DNA of 64,000 nucleotides. Source: Notamacropus eugenii. Taxonomy: Eukaryota; Chordata; Mammalia; Diprotodontia; Macropodidae. The stretch covers positions 66,915,830 through 66,979,829 of the forward strand of contig NC_092878.1 of assembly GCF_028372415.1 (NCBI RefSeq), written 5' to 3'. Position 1 is the stretch's first letter, and every line of letters starts with the position of its first letter. A program made the position numbers and the translations under genes. The notes under the pieces were generated by a model, which did no database searches, was not told the origin of the DNA, and saw only the letters and a list, made by a program, of their open reading frames with translations. Positions 1-12,032 of the stretch are shown piece by piece.

Positions 1-89
1 CAAATTCCTCTTTTCCATGGCAGCTATTGAAATGTTTGATTTGAAATTTCATTACCCCTATACTCCACCAACATTTTCTTTCCCCCATG

Positions 90-330
90 CTAAATATCCT
101 CAGTTCTTTCACCTGATTCTCATATGACATATTTTCTAGTCACCATACCATCCATTTCGCTTTCCTCTGTATTCCCCTGGGGTTGCTTTTAAGATTGTAA
201 ATCTGAACAGAGTGCTCTGGATGCAGTCTGAACATGAAAGAGTACAAAGGGACTATCACCTACCATACTCTGGACATGGACATGGCCTCTCTTAATATAA
301 CCAAATATTACATTAAGACTTTTTATTTGA
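90..330 (-). repeat. CR1/L3-type LINE 3' fragment
   Basis: Read on the plus strand, the order of phrases (cagttctttcacctgattctc, catatgacat, then agagtacaaagggactatcacc and attctggacatgg) follows the antisense of the CR1/L3 3' region shared by amniotes. The copy is old and short, with no reading frame left. Confidence 0.7.
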
Positions 331-938
331 CTATTGAATAACATTGTTTATTTATGTTGAATTAGAATGGTTATTCCCCAAGAACAATGTTACTCCTTCT
401 CATTCTGTTGCCTCTCCCTCTCCTCCCTACCTGTTGCTCAGCAAATGCTCCTTACTAATTTTCCTAATTTGTGTTACTTTTGGGCAATGTCTCAAGGAAT
501 AGAAGGAATGTTTGTCAATCTCTTCTGACTAACTTTAGTATCCTGAGATGTATTTTGAGATGAGGTAATTAGGTGAATGAACTAATAGTATTAGAAATTA
601 GTATTAGAAATATAAATTCAGAAACTATTTTACTCTGCAATTAATAATGATAAATTAAACTCAAAAGAAGTATAAGAAATGCAACCTGAAAGTGTACAGT
701 TCTGGCAAGGACCAGGAAAGGATTCTGGTAAGCAGACAGAAGATATTAAAATTTGGAATTCACATTGCTTCTTTTTAGTATTAATTTTGAAGGAATCTGT
801 CTAGTATTCAGGTCCCAGATATAGGTCATCCACATTTTAATCTCTTACATTCATGGAAATTAAATAATAAATGATAAATGATCTTCCCCCAAATAAAAAT
901 AAAACAGAGAAATGAGCCCTAAATAGTCACAGACAATT
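331..938. other. No recognised feature
   Basis: AT-rich sequence with no repeat that I recognise, no splice-flanked open frame and no tandem structure. Confidence 0.6.
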
Positions 939-1060
939 CAGTTCATTTCAACAGACACTTATTAAGCAATTACTACATATAAGACTTTGTTCTGATCTAG
1001 GACACCACCATAGACAATGCCACTCTTAAATAAAAGAGGCTTAGTTCCACCCAACTGTCA
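939..1060 (-). repeat. L2-type LINE 3' end
   Basis: The plus strand reads ttcaacagacacttattaagc followed by an 'actacatataagac' variant of the usual 'ctactatgtgcc'. This is the antisense of the L2 3' terminus. Short, diverged copy. Confidence 0.6.
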
Positions 1061-1104
1061 ATAGCAACACCAATAATAGCTTATCCTGGAATATCTTGCC
1101 ATTT

Positions 1105-1375
1105 TGTCACCACATGAAAGGCAATGTGATGCAGTAGAAAGAGTGCTGAATTAAGTGTTAGGACAGATCTAGAGCTGAATCTCATCTGACATTTAATTGC
1201 TGTGTGATTATAGGGAAATCACTTACCTTCTATGATTCACCATTTTTTCACCTGCTAAATGGTGAAAATAATACCTATAATGCCTTCCTTATAAGGTTAT
1301 TGGGAGGATCACACGTGATTGATAATATATATAAGGTATTTTACAAACCTTTAAGTACTATATAAAGTCTGCTAG
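1105..1375 (+). repeat. MIR SINE
   Basis: Carries the MIR order: tRNA-like head, 'gctgtgtgattatagggaaatcact', a degraded 'cctcagtttcctcatctgtaaaatg' segment, 'aataatacctataatgccttcc', and a tail like 'acaaacctttaagtactatata'. A near full-length ancient copy. Confidence 0.75.
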
Positions 1376-2160
1376 CATCTTTTCCCAAAATATATAGTGA
1401 AAAACTATAATCAATAAATTAGAAAGAAGATACTCATCTAAATACTATTTATAAAATAGCTGTAGGCCTTATATTCAAACTAGGGGGGATAAAGTAGAGG
1501 AAGAAATCTATAAACTGACCTTAATAAATGGATATTGGGTACAAAAATTGTAAATAAAATGTTAGTAAAGAGACCAGGTTGTTTAATTAAAATTAAAATA
1601 TAGTTTGCCACACTAGCTGTTGAATGGATACGGTCCATTTTGTGTCTTTGTTCATTGTATAATTTCTAGTGGTTGAAAATGAGTTGAAATTATGGATCCC
1701 TGAATTTTGCCCTGGTCTGCTCCCATTAGGAGAATGAGTGCTTCCAGTGTTTTAGTGGCAAGTTCTAAGATCCATGGGATACTTTCAAGGCTGACTTCAC
1801 CATCAACTTTTTAAAGGCTATAAATAGTTGATCTGACTTTGGGGGAAAAAACACTTCTTTTTGTGATTGTACTGAGGTCTTCGTGCTATAACAAAGGAAA
1901 ACTTAGCTCTAATTGCAATGGCTTCCTTTGGAGTGTCCTAAACCCAGACTATAGTTATTTAGAAGAACACAGGGTCATTACTCTATGTGGGGACATGAGT
2001 CCCACTGTAAAATCTTTCTTCCTTTTTTCTTGTACATATTCTTACTCACATTTGTTTTGTGCTCCAAAACTATTCTTACCATTACAGTAATATAAAACTT
2101 GATAAAAATAATGGGAAAAGGGTGAGGAAAAAACCCAGAATAGCAATTGAAATGGCTCAT
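1376..2160. other. No recognised feature
   Basis: AT-rich stretch without identifiable repeat, coding or tandem structure. The short open frames on both strands (for example 1839-2090) have no recognisable motif and overlap each other, as expected by chance. Confidence 0.6.
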
Positions 2161-2161
2161 G

Positions 2162-2330
2162 GATCACAGATTTAGATCTGGAAACTAGAAATTGAAGCTT
2201 ATAGAAGTTTAAGTGGTCCATCCAAAATCACAAGTAATAAATGACAGACGTAGTTAATATTCAATCCCAGGAGTTCTGATTCCTAATCTGGTTCTTATCC
2301 CACTATTACCCTATGCTACCTTTGTATTGG
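2162..2330 (-). repeat. MIR3-type SINE
   Basis: Plus strand shows the antisense MIR3 order: 'gatttagatctggaa', 'attgaagcttatagaagtttaag', 'ccaaaatcacaagtaa', 'caggagttctgattcc', with further drift at the end. Ancient copy. Confidence 0.65.
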
Positions 2331-2639
2331 GGAGAAGATAGTTAAATGGCAGCATAAAACAGCAAGGGAAGGCTGATTATTGATAAGCAAATTAATGCTA
2401 GCAATCTCTGTACCTCTCTGAACCCAAAACCAGTGAGTTTAAGTAAAAAAAGAAATCTATTTAAAATTCCCTTTTACACTGAGAAATACAAGTCAATTTG
2501 CCTTAATCTGGGCTGACTACAAGCTAAGATTTTTTTCCTGTAAATGCAAAATACAAAGCTAGAATAGTATTTGATAAATGCCAGAGATATCTTTCTTATA
2601 ACTGAGAACTCTAAAGCTCTTGACAGACTAGAGCCTATC

Positions 2640-3640
2640 CACACTTATACTTTCCTCTTCTTAAACTTAAGAAAATGATGGATGTCTTTTTCATCAAAGC
2701 TAATCTTTCCATCCACCTAATCTCCCAGTTTCATGACTTTGTTCTATCAACAATTCCTTCTTTCTTTTATTATAAAATATCTTTCTTTGACTAGGTCTGT
2801 TACCTCAGTCTCTCATTTCCTAAGTGGAGAGAGTTCTGTGTGCGTGTGCCTGTGTGCATATATGTGTGCATGTGTGTATCTTCATTTGTATTTGGTATTT
2901 CTTAAATACCCTCTTTTTCTTCCTATCCATTGACAACCCTTTGGAAGGAATGGTATAGGCTTGCTTCCTTTGTTTCTTTACTACTCAATAACACATGCTT
3001 TTTGCAATTCCCAGGATGAATTCTGGTTCAAATTACACTACTCAAACAGTTCTCTTCTAGGTCATGAATGACTTCTTTCACAATTATAATCCAAATAATT
3101 TTTAAAAAATCGAATCCTTCCTGACCTCCTTGTAGTGCTTGATGTTGTTTATCACTGTCTCCTTGATACTTTCTTCTTTCTTGGCTTCTGTGACATTACG
3201 GTCCTTACTCTGCCCCCTCTTACTAGTTCTTCTGTATATCCTCAGACTACTCATTCTGCTTCCACCTCTTATATGCTGATGTCCCTCAAAATTCTGTTTG
3301 TGATATGCTTTTTCAGTTTTTAACTTTTGGCAGATAACTACCAAATCTAGTTTCTATTCTAGTTTCACAGAGCGCTTGTTTCATGTTTTTAATTGTCTTC
3401 TAAGTTTGTTTTTCTGAATGTCAACCTAGCATCCCAATAACACATCCAAACAAGTGTTCTAGTCTTTTTAAAAAAATTATTTTCTTTCACTTACCATATC
3501 TCCTCCTTATCTCATACATCTAATAAAATTTCAGGGCCTATCATTTTTGTCTTGGGAATATCTTTGGAATTCTTATTCTCCTATCTACTCACTGTCAAAA
3601 TGCCAGCCTCCTATTTCAGGAAGAAAAGTTTGACATCTTT
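2640..3640 (+). repeat. L2 LINE fragment (reverse-transcriptase region)
   Basis: At 3120-3215 the sequence follows the L2 ORF2 segment that encodes the 'LDxxxAFDTVDH' reverse-transcriptase block: read in the frame from 3135 it gives LDVVYHCLLDTFFFLGFCDI. The flanking pyrimidine-rich sequence on either side fits the same element. Many stops and indels; no function. Upstream limit uncertain because of a TG-rich insert at 2837-2880. Confidence 0.65.
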
Positions 3641-3865
3641 TAGTCTTGTTGTCTCAGTACAAATAAGTATCCCCACCCCAATGTCCCCTGACTTTCTTTT
3701 TGGAGAGCAGGTATATATTAGGGCCTGAGTAAGTAAAGTTATCAGTGTGAAAATAAGCAATATAACTGATGTCCTTTGTAATTCTACGTGCTTTACTTTC
3801 TGCATTTAAAAACATAATAGTGAAAAGGGGTACCACAGACTTCTCTAAATTGCTAAAAGGTCCAT

Positions 3866-3883
3866 CACACACACACATGCACA

Positions 3884-3925
<42 letters not shown>
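3866..3925. repeat. (AC)n microsatellite
   Basis: An uninterrupted AC run of about 20 units occupies 3885-3924, preceded by imperfect AC units. It makes spurious His/Thr- and Val/Cys-rich open frames on both strands. Confidence 0.98.
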
Positions 3926-3927
<2 letters not shown>

Positions 3928-4151
3928 AAAAGGTCTTTGTTTCTGAAAGAAATTATAATTTGCAATGTGTGTCTTTCCTTACTGTTTCACTTTCCATGAT
4001 TCCTGACTTGATTAAGGCAGCCAATGAACAGAATTTCTGAGATGTTCCTGTAGGGCTCTACACCCTTCTTTTGGAATTTATCTGAAAAGAGTTTTAATGC
4101 TTACAAATTGATCAAACCTAGGAAAAATAGAATTATAATAAAATATGATTT

Positions 4152-4345
4152 ATTTCAGAAGGAGTGGAAAGAAAAGTGGATTTGCAGTTAGAAGGCACCA
4201 ATTTGAGTGTTGCTTTATTATTAACTAACTTTATCTCTCAGGGTTTCAGTTTCTTCATCTGTAAAATGGGTATAACCACACCTTGCCTGTTTCACAAGCC
4301 TAATGTGAGGATAATTTAAGAGAATGCATATGAAAGTAATACACA
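4152..4345 (+). repeat. MIR SINE
   Basis: Contains 'gtttcagtttcttcatctgtaaaatggg' broken only by small changes, followed by 'tataaccacaccttgcctg' and 'gtgaggataatttaag', the central and 3' parts of MIR. Confidence 0.75.
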
Positions 4346-4444
4346 CAAACTGGATAATTCATTGTCTCCCCCCAAAAAGACCCCCACAAATCTCCTCAAG
4401 AAAGTCTCTGTAGGTATCTTCTTTCTGCCACAAGTTGAGAATGA

Positions 4445-4640
4445 ATTTTCTCTCCATGGAGCTCACATATTAATTTGTTTACTCCTCCCTAATTCACAGA
4501 ATGTGCATTTTATTTTCCATTATAGTGTATGTAATGTATTTATCATGCTGTGAAGCCCCATGAAGGCAAAGGCTAGTCTTGTTTAATCTTTTACTTTTAA
4601 TCTTCCAAATTCTTAGCTCAGTACTTTGAATATACCAGAT
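4445..4640 (+). repeat. L2-type LINE 3' end
   Basis: Resembles the L2 terminal region: a 'gaagccccatgaaggcaaagg' variant of 'gagctccttgagggcaggg', then 'cttccaaattcttagctcag'. Old, weak match. Confidence 0.45.
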
Positions 4641-4644
4641 TATT

Positions 4645-5790
4645 TTAAATTAGACTTTAATTATTATCTTTTGTTTTTGCATCATCCACATTTTCCTGTC
4701 TATCCCTTGCCCTTTCCTCTCCCAGAGAATAATCACCTATAGCAAAAAAAATTTTAAGTAAAAAGAAAAAATTCAGCAAACTAATCAACAAATAAGAAAA
4801 GCTAATTTTATGTACAACATTTCCTAACCCAGTACTCCAAACTCTGCAGAGGAGTCAGGTGAATGGTCTTCTCAGATTTCTTTTATGAAGGCAAACTAGT
4901 TCTTTATCATTTTACCATGTTCTTTTTCAATTGTTTTATAGTTGTTTGCATTTTCATTGCTGCAGTTGTTTTCCAGGCTTGCCTTACTAAATCTTGTATC
5001 AGTTCATATAATTTTGCCCATGTTTCCCTGTATTCATCTATTCTGTCATTTCTTATAACACAGTAACATTCCATTACATTCATGCACCATAGTTTGTATG
5101 GCCACCTCCCAGTTGATATGTAGCTTTGATATGTAATTTTGTTTCCAGGTTTTTGCTACTACAAAATATTTTGGAGTGTATTGAAGCTTTTTTGTTTTGT
5201 TTTTGGTAAATGACCTCCTTGGGGTATGAGCCTAGTATTTTAATATCTGGGCCAAAGGATTTGAAAATTTTGGTCAGTTTGTTTGCATAATTACTCATTA
5301 CTTTCCATAATGGTTGAATCAATGGATGACTCCACCAACAACACATAAGAATGCTGGTCTTTCTACAGCCCCTCAAACGTTGACTCTTTTTACCATCTTT
5401 TGTGACATTTGCCCAGGGATGTTTTGATTTGCATTTCTCTTATTATTCATTCTTTGGAAGAGAGACATCAAACTCCTGCCTGAGTGCAGCTGCAAAACTT
5501 CCTAATGGGAATTTTGGTTCCCAATGGGAACCAGATTAAAATATAATGGGGACATATTTAACAAAATTAATAGAAATATCACGATAATGTTAATTTGTGA
5601 TTTTTAAGTCAATATGTGGCCCACAGAGTTTTATTCCTATTTGAATTTGACAACTGCTTTAGAGTATTATTTCTTATGGTTGTTAATACTTTGCAATTCT
5701 TCTTTTGAAAACTCTCTGTTCATATCCTTTGACCAATAACCTACAAGGAAATTACTTTTGATAGTTTGTTTATTCTTAATAAAGGTTTAT
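4645..5790 (-). mobile_element. L1 LINE, 3' part (ORF2 C-terminus and 3' UTR), interrupted by a MITE
   Basis: On the minus strand, 5376-5080 reads MRGCRKTSILMCCWWSHPL, IQPLWKVM and KILGSYPKEV, matching the conserved L1 ORF2 C-terminal order (CWRGCG...LLHCWW, VQPLWK, PLLGIYPKE). The plus-strand sequence at 5661-5785 ('aaaactctctgttcatatcc', 'tttgacc') continues the same ORF2 further 5', so the hAT-like element at 5463-5660 was inserted into this L1. The left part (4645-4870) looks like L1 3' UTR. Many stops and indels: an old dead copy. Confidence 0.75.
5463..5660. mobile_element. hAT-like MITE, family A (copy 1)
   Basis: Bounded by imperfect inverted ends (gacatcaaactcc on the left, gaatttgacaactgc on the right) related to the 'gtgtcaaac...gtttgacac' ends of the other two family copies in this window (16,905 and 32,164). 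The interior shares 'gataatgttaat' and 'aagtcaatatg'. It lies inside an L1. The flanks ttggaaga and ttagagta could be an eroded 8-bp duplication, the length hAT elements make. No transposase. Confidence 0.6.
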
Positions 5791-6034
5791 TGAATTTGAT
5801 AACACTTTGTAAAGTATTTTACAAATGTAAGTTTTAAAATAAAAAAAGCATTTTAATACAGAAACAAGGATAGTAAGAGAAATGAATTTAGTTGAGTAAT
5901 AGGAAGACAGAGAGCTAGAAAAGTTGTATATTAGAGTGGTATTTATCTAAATATCAGTTTGCAGAATTTATATTTTACCTTGGAGACAATTAGGCAGCAA
6001 CAGAGTACGGCTGTGACATGGTGAGAACTCAGCA

Positions 6035-6195
6035 TCAGTTGGGTGGCTATTAGTTAAGATGAGATGTTCACCAGACAAGTCAATTAATGCCTCTGGGCTT
6101 TAGTTTCCTTCTTTGTAAGATAGGGAAAATTATATTTACCTCCAGGCTTCCTCATAGGAATATTAAGAAGATTAGAGGGATTATTGAACTTTCCA
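6035..6195 (+). repeat. MIR SINE
   Basis: Shows 'cagacaagtcaattaatgcctc', 'tttagtttccttctttgtaaga' and 'ttcctcataggaatattaag', a drifted version of the MIR core and 3' half. Confidence 0.6.
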
Positions 6196-6377
6196 GGAAT
6201 AAGTGCTTTCTAAAGCAAGAAAAGTTCCTTAGACTCTTAAGTATATTAAATACTTCTCTTCAAATATTACTTTCACCCTCAACTGTAACAAAAAATAGTA
6301 CTCAAAATTTAAATGGTCAATTTCTTGAACACAATGTAACATATGTAACATAAGTGTCATATATACCGGAAATAATA

Positions 6378-6545
6378 ATAGGTTTGGAATGAAAAACCTG
6401 GTTCCAAATCCTGACTCTGATACTTGCTACCTTTTTGATTTTGGCCTCAGGTTTTTGTTTTTATTTTTTTGTAAAATGAAGATTTTGTTGGGATAGATGC
6501 TTGTCAAGGTCTTTCTTGATTCCAAAAGTTATGTTCTTCTATCTT
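6378..6545 (+). repeat. MIR3-type SINE
   Basis: Follows MIR3: 'ggaatgaaaaacctggttcc', 'gatacttgctacc', 'tttgtaaaatgaagatt', 'aaggtctttcttgattcc'. Ancient copy. Confidence 0.6.
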
Positions 6546-7125
6546 TTAAGATAGTGTTCTGATTTTTCCCCCTCTATAAGGGGAAGAAGATCCTACAACT
6601 ACATATAATGTCCATTTCCAATTGCCACTCACTCAAATTTTTCACCATAATGAAATAAAAGATGAGTTTTGGTTGATATGTTGATGAGAGAAATCATAAG
6701 TAATGTATCAATAATTAGTAAAAACAAAATAATTATTTTGCTTATACTATACTAAAGCTCAGCAGTGTAAGAGAACCACCTGCAGACCACACATCGGAAG
6801 CCTTTCCTAAATCCTAGGGTAAAATATGTTAGTAGAAGCAGAGGTTTCTTCCCTTTAGACCCAAATTGAACCAAAGCATTAGTGTGGTGTAGTACAAGAA
6901 ATTTCATTAAGTTATTCAGTGGAGAATTATTTTTAACTGTTGAGTGAATTGTGGCTGGGAAATCTCCAAGCTGCTATCTTAAAGTCAACAGTATTAAAAT
7001 CTTCTAACATATTACATTGTCTTTAAAATAAAATCTAGCTATTGTTTTACCCTTTTCAGTACATGCACAGTGATATGATTTTGGGGGAACTTTATTTTAT
7101 CATCTAGAAAGCTGCTTGTTAGCTA
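6546..7125. other. No recognised feature
   Basis: AT-rich; nothing identifiable as coding, repeat or tandem array. Confidence 0.55.
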
Positions 7126-7129
7126 CTGG

Positions 7130-7955
7130 CCTTAATTAACTTCAACAAGCATTTAATAAATGCTTATTATTTGCAAGACATTGGGCTATGTGGTATGGAT
7201 TAAAAAAAAAAAGCCAAACAGTCTTTTGTCTTAAGCAGTTTATATTTTACCAGGAAGATACTGATATTTAGAAAGCTAAATACCTGTGTTTATGAAAAAG
7301 AACATTAATAAAGACTTAATAAAAGAAACAATATTAGAGAGAAAACTTGAAAGGAGACATGGATTCTTAAACATGAGATGAGAAGGCAGTTCATTTTAGG
7401 GATGGGAGATGACTTTGGGGAACACATAGAAGTAGGAGGTAGAATGTTGAGTGCAGTGTTCAGGGAAGCTAGTAGTTCAGTTTAGCTAGGCAATAAACAT
7501 TTATTAAGTACATGATAGCTACATGATAGGTCCTCTCTTTAGCTGGTATATAGAGTTCACGAAAAATGGGAAAGGAAAGTTAGGGCCATCTTAATGGAAG
7601 ACCTTAAATGCCAAGTTGAGGAGTTTATATTTCCTACAGGTAACTAGGTGGTCACACAAGGCTTGTAAACAAGAATGTAATGTAATTAGATCTCTTCATC
7701 AGTATAATCTTTTATGACTGCTATATGAAGAATTAAAGAAGTGAGCAAATGGAGGTAGTGTGATGTTAGGAGGCTCTTAGTCCAGATGAGTTATCATGAA
7801 TACCTGACCCAGGGCAGGGACTGTGTCTGTGGAGAGGAGATAATGGATCTAAGAGGTTACTCAGATAGGATTTGACAAGTGATCAGATATTGAGTATAAA
7901 GGATATAGAAGAGTTAAGGTTGATTCTGAGGCTGTGAACCTAGATGACAACCTCT
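7130..7955 (-). repeat. L2 LINE (about 0.8 kb of the 3' part)
   Basis: The plus strand starts at the antisense L2 terminus (ttcaacaagcatttaataaat, atttgcaagacattgggcta). It continues through antisense landmarks 'ccttaaatgccaagttgagg', 'taggaggctcttagtcca' and ends near 'ttgattctgaggctgtgaacc'. That is the expected order from the 3' end inward. A small second L2-terminus-like piece (about 7488-7545, caataaacatttattaagta) sits inside, flanked on both sides by 'tttagct'. Confidence 0.7.
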
Positions 7956-8100
7956 AAGACTTAGATTCCTCGTCTGTAAAAGGAGGAAATTAATACTTGT
8001 ATTATCTAAAAGGATTGTTTCAAGGTTCATATGAAATAATCTATGGGAAATGGCTTGAAACTAAATCACGGTATGGATGTCAGTAATTATTGTCCTCTTT
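7956..8100 (+). repeat. MIR SINE, 3' part
   Basis: Reads 'ttagattcctcgtctgtaaa', 'ttaatacttgtattatctaaaagg', 'ttcaaggttcatatgaaataa', the MIR 3' half. It abuts the L2. Confidence 0.55.
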
Positions 8101-8460
8101 CACTGTAGCAGCGACTTCCTTTTGTATTCTTGTTTGATTTATAGCAAGGATATGAGTGTTGACACGATTCAGTTCCTACGGTAGTATGTTCACTTGGTGG
8201 TCATTGGAAGAGGATCTAACTTGTAGTATATCAACTAAGTCAATGCTTATAGTCAGTTTTAAAACTATGACATTCTTCCATTATCTTTTGTGCTTTGTGC
8301 CCATCTGTCATAGTCACTGAAGACGTGCCATTTCATGATAACATTATTACTAAAATGCCCCCTTATAATGCCTCATGGTGTGATTGGAATTAACTAAGCA
8401 TCCTCTCTCAAAGTCTATGTTAGAAGAGTGCTACAAGGTTTGAAGCAGTCATGACTAAAT
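8101..8460. other. No recognised feature
   Basis: Non-repetitive AT-rich sequence; nothing supported. A short antisense L2 terminus (agtcaacaaatgtttattaag, about 8462-8525) follows. Confidence 0.5.
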
Positions 8461-8764
8461 AGTTAGTCAACAAATGTTTATTAAGTACTTGTTTATGTGT
8501 CTAGGCAATAGCTTATATCTGGTTTCTGATGACTGGTCTAGCTAAGTAGAAATAGGTTCAACAGCAATAGGTAGATATCTTGGTCACACATTTTTTGACC
8601 ATGGCCATCCAGGGAACAGAGAAAAATACAAAATGGTCCTTAGCCCTGTGGGGTCCCTTCCATATCTTTAGTAAAAAGACTTTGGAAGTTTTGTGTTTTC
8701 ATCTGTATGTATTTTAGTATGCCCAAAGTATTTTCAGTAGAGAGCTATTATTAACATTTCAAGA

Positions 8765-8950
8765 AACAGTAATTTTGGAGCTAGAAGGGATTTTAGAGCT
8801 ATTTAGTATAACTGTTATTTTACAAGTATAGAAATTGAAGCTTAGAGAACTGAAGTGATTTTTCCAAGGTCACACATTGAACTAGTGCTCACATGATTCT
8901 CAGTTTAATGTCCCATCCATGTAGATGTGTCTCTTGGATGCATTTTGAGG
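8765..8950 (-). repeat. MIR3-type SINE
   Basis: Antisense MIR3 landmarks on the plus strand: 'ttttggagctagaaggga', 'agaaattgaagcttagaga', 'tttccaaggtcacaca', then a degraded 'gattctcagttt'. Confidence 0.7.
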
Positions 8951-9488
8951 GTATAATGTGACCAAATTGGGCAAAAACTTCTTCAAGACATTCATGACAC
9001 CAGTGAGATTAGTTTAAATGGAAAGTGGCCAAAGAATACAAAACATAGAAAGGAGTCCTATTTGCAAGTTGTGAACGATCCTCTGAAATCATCTGGGCAA
9101 TATTTGGGTTGGCCTGCAGGACAAAAAGGCAAACAAAGATCCCAGAACGTAGCCTGAAGAATGAGGTGTATCTGAACAGACACTGTGTATGCTATGCATC
9201 CAGAGACCTCATTCATAATACCACAAGATGTTCTGGTCAGTCTATTAGAGGAAATTGATCATAAAAATTAGAAAAAAAGTGTGGCCAGTGAAAAGTTCCA
9301 ATAACAATCTAGCACTTGTAGTTCCTTGCACTTGATCAATTTACCCTGAGAAAAAGAGAGATTCCATAGTGGTAGATCTAATATTTTTATACAGTTGAAG
9401 ACTTTTATCAGTCAAAGACTAAACATTAGAAGGCGAACTTAAAAAGAATTTAAATAAACTTTTTGACTCTGGGAAATGGAATGTGATT
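8951..9488. other. No recognised feature
   Basis: No repeat or coding signal identified. Confidence 0.5.
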
Positions 9489-9489
9489 C

Positions 9490-9570
9490 CCCAGATGACT
9501 ATTGGACAAAGTGCTTGGCATAGTATCTTGCATATAGTAGGTGCTTAATAAATGCATTTTGACTGACAGA
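9490..9570 (+). repeat. L2-type LINE 3' terminus
   Basis: Reads 'gtgcttggcatagtatcttg', 'catatagtaggtgcttaata' and then aatgcattttgactgac, the typical L2 end. Confidence 0.75.
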
Positions 9571-10650
9571 GTATTTCACATTTGGGGGATACCTGAGCTT
9601 TTTGTAGTTTTCCTAGCTAGAGGCATATGAAACAACAATTACATGAAAAGGGGTACCCATTAATGGACTTCTAGAAGATCCATTTGGTAAGAGAATTGCA
9701 CAAATCTCCCTAATCTACTTTATAGCCACTTTTCAACATTGCTGGGCACTCTTACAATTGACAAAAATAGAGTTAGTTTGATACTTTTGTGAATAGATGA
9801 TTTCACCAAGGTTATTGTTCCATGTGTGCCTTCCTAGTCTGTGAATTTTTGCCTGTTTCCTCTTATAAATTCTCCACAGATCAACCACTGAACAAGGTGG
9901 AGGCCCACCTCTGGTTCTGTTATCATTCTGTGGGTACCAGTGCTGTACTTGCATGATTTATTTTAGGCCACTTTTTGCATAGCCATGACTGGAAACATGC
10001 CATAGCTTGCTTACATCACAAATTTCTCCAAGTTCCTTTGGGTTCCTTTTAATTTTAATTCTTTAGAGATCAGAGTCCTTCAAGAGTCATAGTTTCGTAG
10101 CAATACCAGAGGATAATTTGTATTAAAGAGATGGGGTTTATGTCAGGAAGAAGTGTTGGATCATTAAATATTCTGCACTATTTCTCATATGAAAAAATCA
10201 CATTACCCTTGGGTTATTAGTATTCTTAGATTTTGGTGCTCTGTGATAGATAAATGTAAATTTATTCCTCAATCAGAAAGACTGTATACTCACTAGAACA
10301 CTGGGAGCTAAATCAAGGAATGATTTTTATTATTATTTTTTATTTCTTTTGGCTCAGAAAGTACAGAAATCTTTTTGGCTCCTTCCTTAGGAGCTTATTT
10401 TCCACAAATATCAAATTATGTAACAACTTGGTTATGTGTTTCACTGGCAAAGACTTAAACAGGGAACACCCTACAGGATGGGCAACTGGATAAAGTGACT
10501 TGTTTTTTATTGTCTATTTCCTTTTGGTTCATAGAGACATTCTGAAGTTTTAAAAAGGTGTTTCTCAATGACGGTTTGGGAATTAGAAATAGCCTCATGA
10601 AAACTGCTAAGCTGAGTAGAGACTCTGTGTGCTCCTTTGTCAAAGTTGTT
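9571..10650. other. No recognised feature (about 1.1 kb)
   Basis: No recognised repeat. The minus-strand open frames at 9733-9954 and 10,455-10,703 are short, lack motifs, and have no start or splice context that would make them genes. Confidence 0.55.
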
Positions 10651-10654
10651 GTAC

Positions 10655-10830
10655 TTGAGCATTTGTAAGAGACCCTGGAGATCATTGAATTCAACTTACT
10701 CATTTTACATGTGAGAAAACTAAGAGCCAGAAAGTTTATATAACTTGACTGAGGTCACATGGCTAGTTAGAAGAGTGAAGAATTAGGTCTTCTGAGTTTC
10801 AGGCCAGGGTCTTTTTACCACATTAGTTTA
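10655..10830 (-). repeat. MIR3-type SINE
   Basis: Plus strand: 'gagaccctggagatcattga', 'ctcattttacatgtgagaaa', 'tgactgaggtcacatggctag', 'ttaggtcttctgagtttc'. This is the antisense MIR3 order. Confidence 0.75.
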
Positions 10831-11560
10831 GCTTTTTTTTTTTCTGTCAGGAATCATAATAAGCCTAACACAAATACAGAATTAATGCCTTAACAATCTG
10901 TTTACGGATTTTGCTCAGAGCTTGATTTAAAAAAATTCCTCCTGTACTTTCAGAGTAGGTTCAGCCCAGATATTAATATTTAAAAGTCTTGGTAAAGTAA
11001 AATCAAGCAAAACTCTGAAAATACATACTTAAAAATACATCTTGATCATTTAGATTTTCTTTTCCTGTCCAAAGCAGGGATAGTATTTCATTCAGGTTTT
11101 CATAAGGTGACAAAAATGCGTATTGGTATTATGCTAATTCATGTATTTTATGATATTCAGAAATTTTGACAAAGTTAATGCATGTCCAGTAGTTCACTGG
11201 GGAGAACTGTGCTATTTTTGAAAATTGAAATGATTTCTTAATAGCTTTATCTAACTTAGCACCAGGTGCATGAATGCTGTTAATAAAGTCTTGGAGGAAG
11301 CCTGTCTCTATGTGAACAACCCTTCAACTAATTTCTAAATTCCAGCTTGGGAACATTTTCTAAAACTTCTTGTCTATTTTCCAAAAGGAGGACAAAGCTG
11401 CTAACAAAGTGATTGAGTAATTTTAAGGGAAGATAAATAGCTTGCCTAATACTCTGGCTTCTCACACCACATTGGTATGGTAAGGGTTAATGGAGTTAAT
11501 TTTACCCAGTTGAGATGCCAGTGCCTCTGAGATTTACTACATCAATTGACCTTTGATGAG
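10831..11560. other. No recognised feature
   Basis: AT-rich sequence without identifiable repeat or gene. Confidence 0.5.
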
Positions 11561-11562
11561 AA

Positions 11563-11740
11563 TTCTGTATTTTCACCTGGGTTCAAATCTCACCTCTGAC
11601 ATTTACAGATGCACTTCATGTTAAACTCTGTAACTCTCAGTTTCTCCATTTGTGTGCCTTGTGGAATTAGAGTTAGTGACCTAAAAATTTTCTCCCAACT
11701 CTAAATCTATGAACCTATGATCCTTTCGCGATCTAAGATG
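11563..11740 (+). repeat. MIR3-type SINE
   Basis: Reads 'ctgggttcaaatctcacctc', a drifted middle, 'ctcagtttctccatttgtg' and 'ctaaatctatgaacctatga', in MIR3 order. Confidence 0.7.
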
Positions 11741-12032
11741 TCCATCTTCAGAAAGCAAAGTGAGACGTTTCTCTCTCCCCTGTCAAGCTGGCCTAGGAAG
11801 TAGAATTGAGTGATGATCATGATTAGGAAAACTTTGAATTTCTTGGTAGTTTTCTCAGGAAGGCTTGCCAAAATGTATTCGTCACCTTTATTTTTTAGAT
11901 ATCACGTCCATCAGGTCATAAATCTTTCCCTTGATGCAACAACAAAGAGGTTACAGAAATATACTCATTCATAATAGCTGGAAAAGTCCCCATATTTTGT
12001 GTGAAATTGACTTCTTTAAAATTTAATATTGA

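Noticed and set aside
3654-3999. Cys/Val-rich and His/Thr-rich frames
   Set aside because: Products of the (AC)n microsatellite. The same applies to frames at 15,103-15,354, 38,077-38,373 and 51,603-51,830.
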